A stretch of DNA of 64,000 nt, taken from NCBI RefSeq assembly GCF_910596095.1, contig NC_056538.1:20570501-20634500 (forward strand), in the 5' to 3' direction. The DNA comes from Thunnus maccoyii. Its lineage: Eukaryota; Chordata; Actinopteri; Scombriformes; Scombridae. The translations under genes were made by a program, and so were the position numbers. Position 1 is the stretch's first letter. Each line of letters begins with the position of its first letter. Positions 62,801-64,000 of the stretch are shown here, piece by piece. Under the pieces are notes generated by a model, which made no database searches, was not told the DNA's origin, and saw nothing but the letters and a program-made list of their open reading frames with translations.

Positions 62801-63387
62801 CGGGAGCGGATCAGAAGAAAAGGAGGATTCGTACTAAAATACAAAGAGGGGGAATTAGAAATAAAGGCCTATCACTAATATAAGGCTGGGTAGCCTCTGC
62901 AGTTGAGGTGCTATTTGAGGAAATTCTGTAATTAATTGTTGACATCCCTAGCTGTTGCACAATCTGTTTATCACTTAATTGACCCATTGGACATACTTTT
63001 TTCCACCCCTCTAAAGCAGCTTTCAAAACAGTGGGTTATTAGCATGGCGAAGTGGAAAATGGAGAATTTCGGTCGCTGACAGCTTATCTGTCTTACAATG
63101 TGATGGACATTCTCTCTCAACAGGGGCTGTAAGGAAGAACGAAGCTGCTAGCAGTGCTCCAGACAGTGAGATCGACTCATACACTATCAGATGGTTTAAC
63201 TTGGTGTCTGACCGGGGAGGCGGCCGCAACGACCGTGCCAAGGTTAAAGAGGCATTAACCACGGTAAATTTCAGATAAAGTATTGTGCTAGTCTTTTGCA
63301 GCAGCACTTATGTTTTGTGTTTTTAACTTTACAATTGGTTGTTTATAGGCATCACAACATTCCACCGAGCAGCAGTGGCTGACTTGA
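56842..63387 (+). CDS. DUF4806-like protein, multi-exon, transposon-associated type
   Basis: Function unknown. Proteins with this ending are frequent in fish and cnidarian genomes and often lie beside transposases. Exons: 56842-56926, 57110-57221, 57622-57803, 59179-59292, 59658-59899, 60157-60316, 63124-63263 and 63349-63387, all with AG/GT borders. Joined, they are open for 358 codons including stop TGA. The start ATG sits exactly at an acceptor (MYTVVEFIEA), so 5' UTR exons are expected upstream. The N-terminal part ends with a basic KKRKIKPR, a possible nuclear signal. An acidic patch and proline-rich repeats with SARPL-D-R occupy about 66-164. A helical LLEHIKEQQMQLAAAVNNLA follows. The DUF4806-like domain spans about 225-330 (EEWLKDPRHAH, GGENTKRVTWNILSRIFSD, INWKGVNGKKCF, SLLISRAVRKNEAA). 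The extra exon 59379-59508 is left out because it shifts the frame. The 51163 or 52233 TATA segment could serve as its promoter. Confidence 0.7.
57909..57960 (+). other. Decayed duplicate of a proline-rich exon
   Basis: After an acceptor CTGCTCAG it reads A-PLPPVLTSTLSPR and resembles the start of the exon at 59379 (A-PIPPTSCMTS). No donor of the right phase is found before a stop. It is probably a relic of exon duplication. Confidence 0.45.
58121..58819. mobile_element. hAT-like non-autonomous element, 699 bp, with 8-bp target-site duplications
   Basis: Perfect direct repeats CTATGTAC flank it at 58113-58120 and 58820-58827. The termini TAGGGCTGTAGTC and (inverted) AAGGGCTGGAGTC agree at 11 of 13 positions. 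Eight-base duplications and ends of this kind are typical of hAT transposons. It has no coding capacity and contains a short poly-C run near 58746. It sits in the intron 57804-59178 of the DUF4806-like gene, in a region already derived from another transposon. Confidence 0.8.
59379..59508 (+). pseudogene. Damaged in-phase exon of the DUF4806-like gene
   Basis: It has a good acceptor and donor and is similar to the neighbouring proline-rich exons. In the incoming frame it reads A-PIPPTSCMTSYAPDP and then meets TAG at 59468-59470. From about 59440 the next frame reads EDPSFIPTFRLGKTGPGLVP and leaves the phase that the following exon needs. A single-base indel near 59430-59445 would explain both facts. 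Skipping the exon keeps the rest in frame. Confidence 0.6.
60317..63123 (+). other. Large intron of the DUF4806-like gene, possibly with another insertion
   Basis: About 2.8 kb, very AT-rich. It contains the string TGACAGGGTGGT or TGACGGGGTGGT three times (61495-61506, 61934-61945, 62064-62075) and its inverse ACCACCCTGTCA at 61163-61174, which suggests a foreign element. A GTGAGTGA-type repeat lies at about 61786-61850. The minus-strand open frame at 62219-62515 is not recognised. Confidence 0.5.
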
Positions 63388-64000
63388 TAAAGGTACTGTA
63401 TATTTTACATATATTTTGCATTCATGATTACTGTGGCAGCCGCACTAAACACCGATACCGAGTGTTAGTGGTTTTCTTTTTAGCACCGTTAACATACAAA
63501 CATTTTAAGTAATGACAGTACACATAGCCTTTTGTTTTTCCTACAGCACACACTTTATTTTTTGACAGTTTGCTAATTTGTATGCACACATTTTGGTTAA
63601 CATTCTGTCATTTCTTGCTTACTTTAAATTATGTTCTAACTTTTTGTTTTTCATGGATCCAGCAAAAGAAGTGGTACGAGGAAGTGGAAATGACAGCAAG
63701 CAGTGGGAGAGGTCATATGAGTGGGGATATGTTTGGGATTCAGTTAAACTTAATTGTTTTAAGTTTTATTGTTTTTTTGTTTGTTTTTTTGTGGGGGTGG
63801 GGTATTTGTTTGGCATTACAGTCTGACACAGCAGATGCAAATTTTAATTACAGTAGCAGCACTAAAGATGTCCCACCCTGCTGGGAGTGTGTGCTGATAA
63901 ATTGTAGGGGGCACTCAGTTTACACTCAACATGCACAGGTAAACCCAACTGATGTCATGTCACGCTTCATTCAGTTTTTTCTGGAGTTAATCCACCATGA
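63388..64000. other. Downstream of the DUF4806-like gene to window end
   Basis: No exon is supported. An open stretch near 63654-63716 (MDPAKEVVRGSGNDSKQWER) lacks matches that I know. The far end of any transposon would lie in or beyond this stretch. Confidence 0.5.

Noticed and set aside
1..64000. tRNA, rRNA, CRISPR arrays, bacterial operons or phage genes
   Set aside because: None were seen; the gene structure is plainly that of a vertebrate nuclear genome.

Overview
The window looks like nuclear DNA of a teleost fish, probably a percomorph. Its genes are split by GT..AG introns. (CA)n/(TG)n microsatellites are frequent. Several short repeat families occur in multiple diverged copies of a kind I recognise from teleost genomes. 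No operons, phage genes, CRISPR arrays, tRNAs or rRNAs were seen. Repeat names rest on memory and internal comparison, because no search could be run.

Layout. (1) 1-9.4 kb: the last eight coding exons of the CASP splice form of cux1 on the + strand (5096-8517), a Golgi coiled-coil membrane protein. They are preceded by about 5 kb of non-coding sequence, possibly the 3' UTR of the homeodomain form. (2) 9.4-23.7 kb: intergenic DNA rich in microsatellites, fold-back elements and interspersed repeats. (3) 23.7-45.9 kb: sh2b2 (APS), an adaptor for receptor tyrosine kinases. It has a probable GC-rich non-coding first exon with an upstream ORF near 23.8-24.0 kb, a roughly 8.8 kb first intron, and eight coding exons (32834-43515) that join in frame to 690 codons. 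cux1 next to sh2b2 matches the order on human 7q22. (4) 45.9-48.8 kb: dnajc30, a single-exon mitochondrial J-protein gene on the - strand, tail to tail with sh2b2. (5) 48.9-51.1 kb: AT-rich spacer with a T33 run and a (TA)n tract of about 79 bp. (6) 51.1-64 kb: a transposon-like region. It holds a duplicated TATA-containing segment, a broken transposase relic (54003-55681), and a multi-exon gene for a DUF4806-like protein (56842-63387) on the same strand. The gene's proline-rich exons appear to be duplicated, and one of its introns carries a 699-bp hAT-like insertion with perfect 8-bp target-site duplications.

The first three genes are ordinary conserved vertebrate genes. The most interesting part is the 51-64 kb region. 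The transposase has two frame changes and two in-frame stops. The adjacent DUF4806-like gene still gives an open frame of 357 codons if one damaged in-phase exon is skipped. That contrast fits either a recent two-gene transposon that lost its transposase first, or host retention of the accessory gene.
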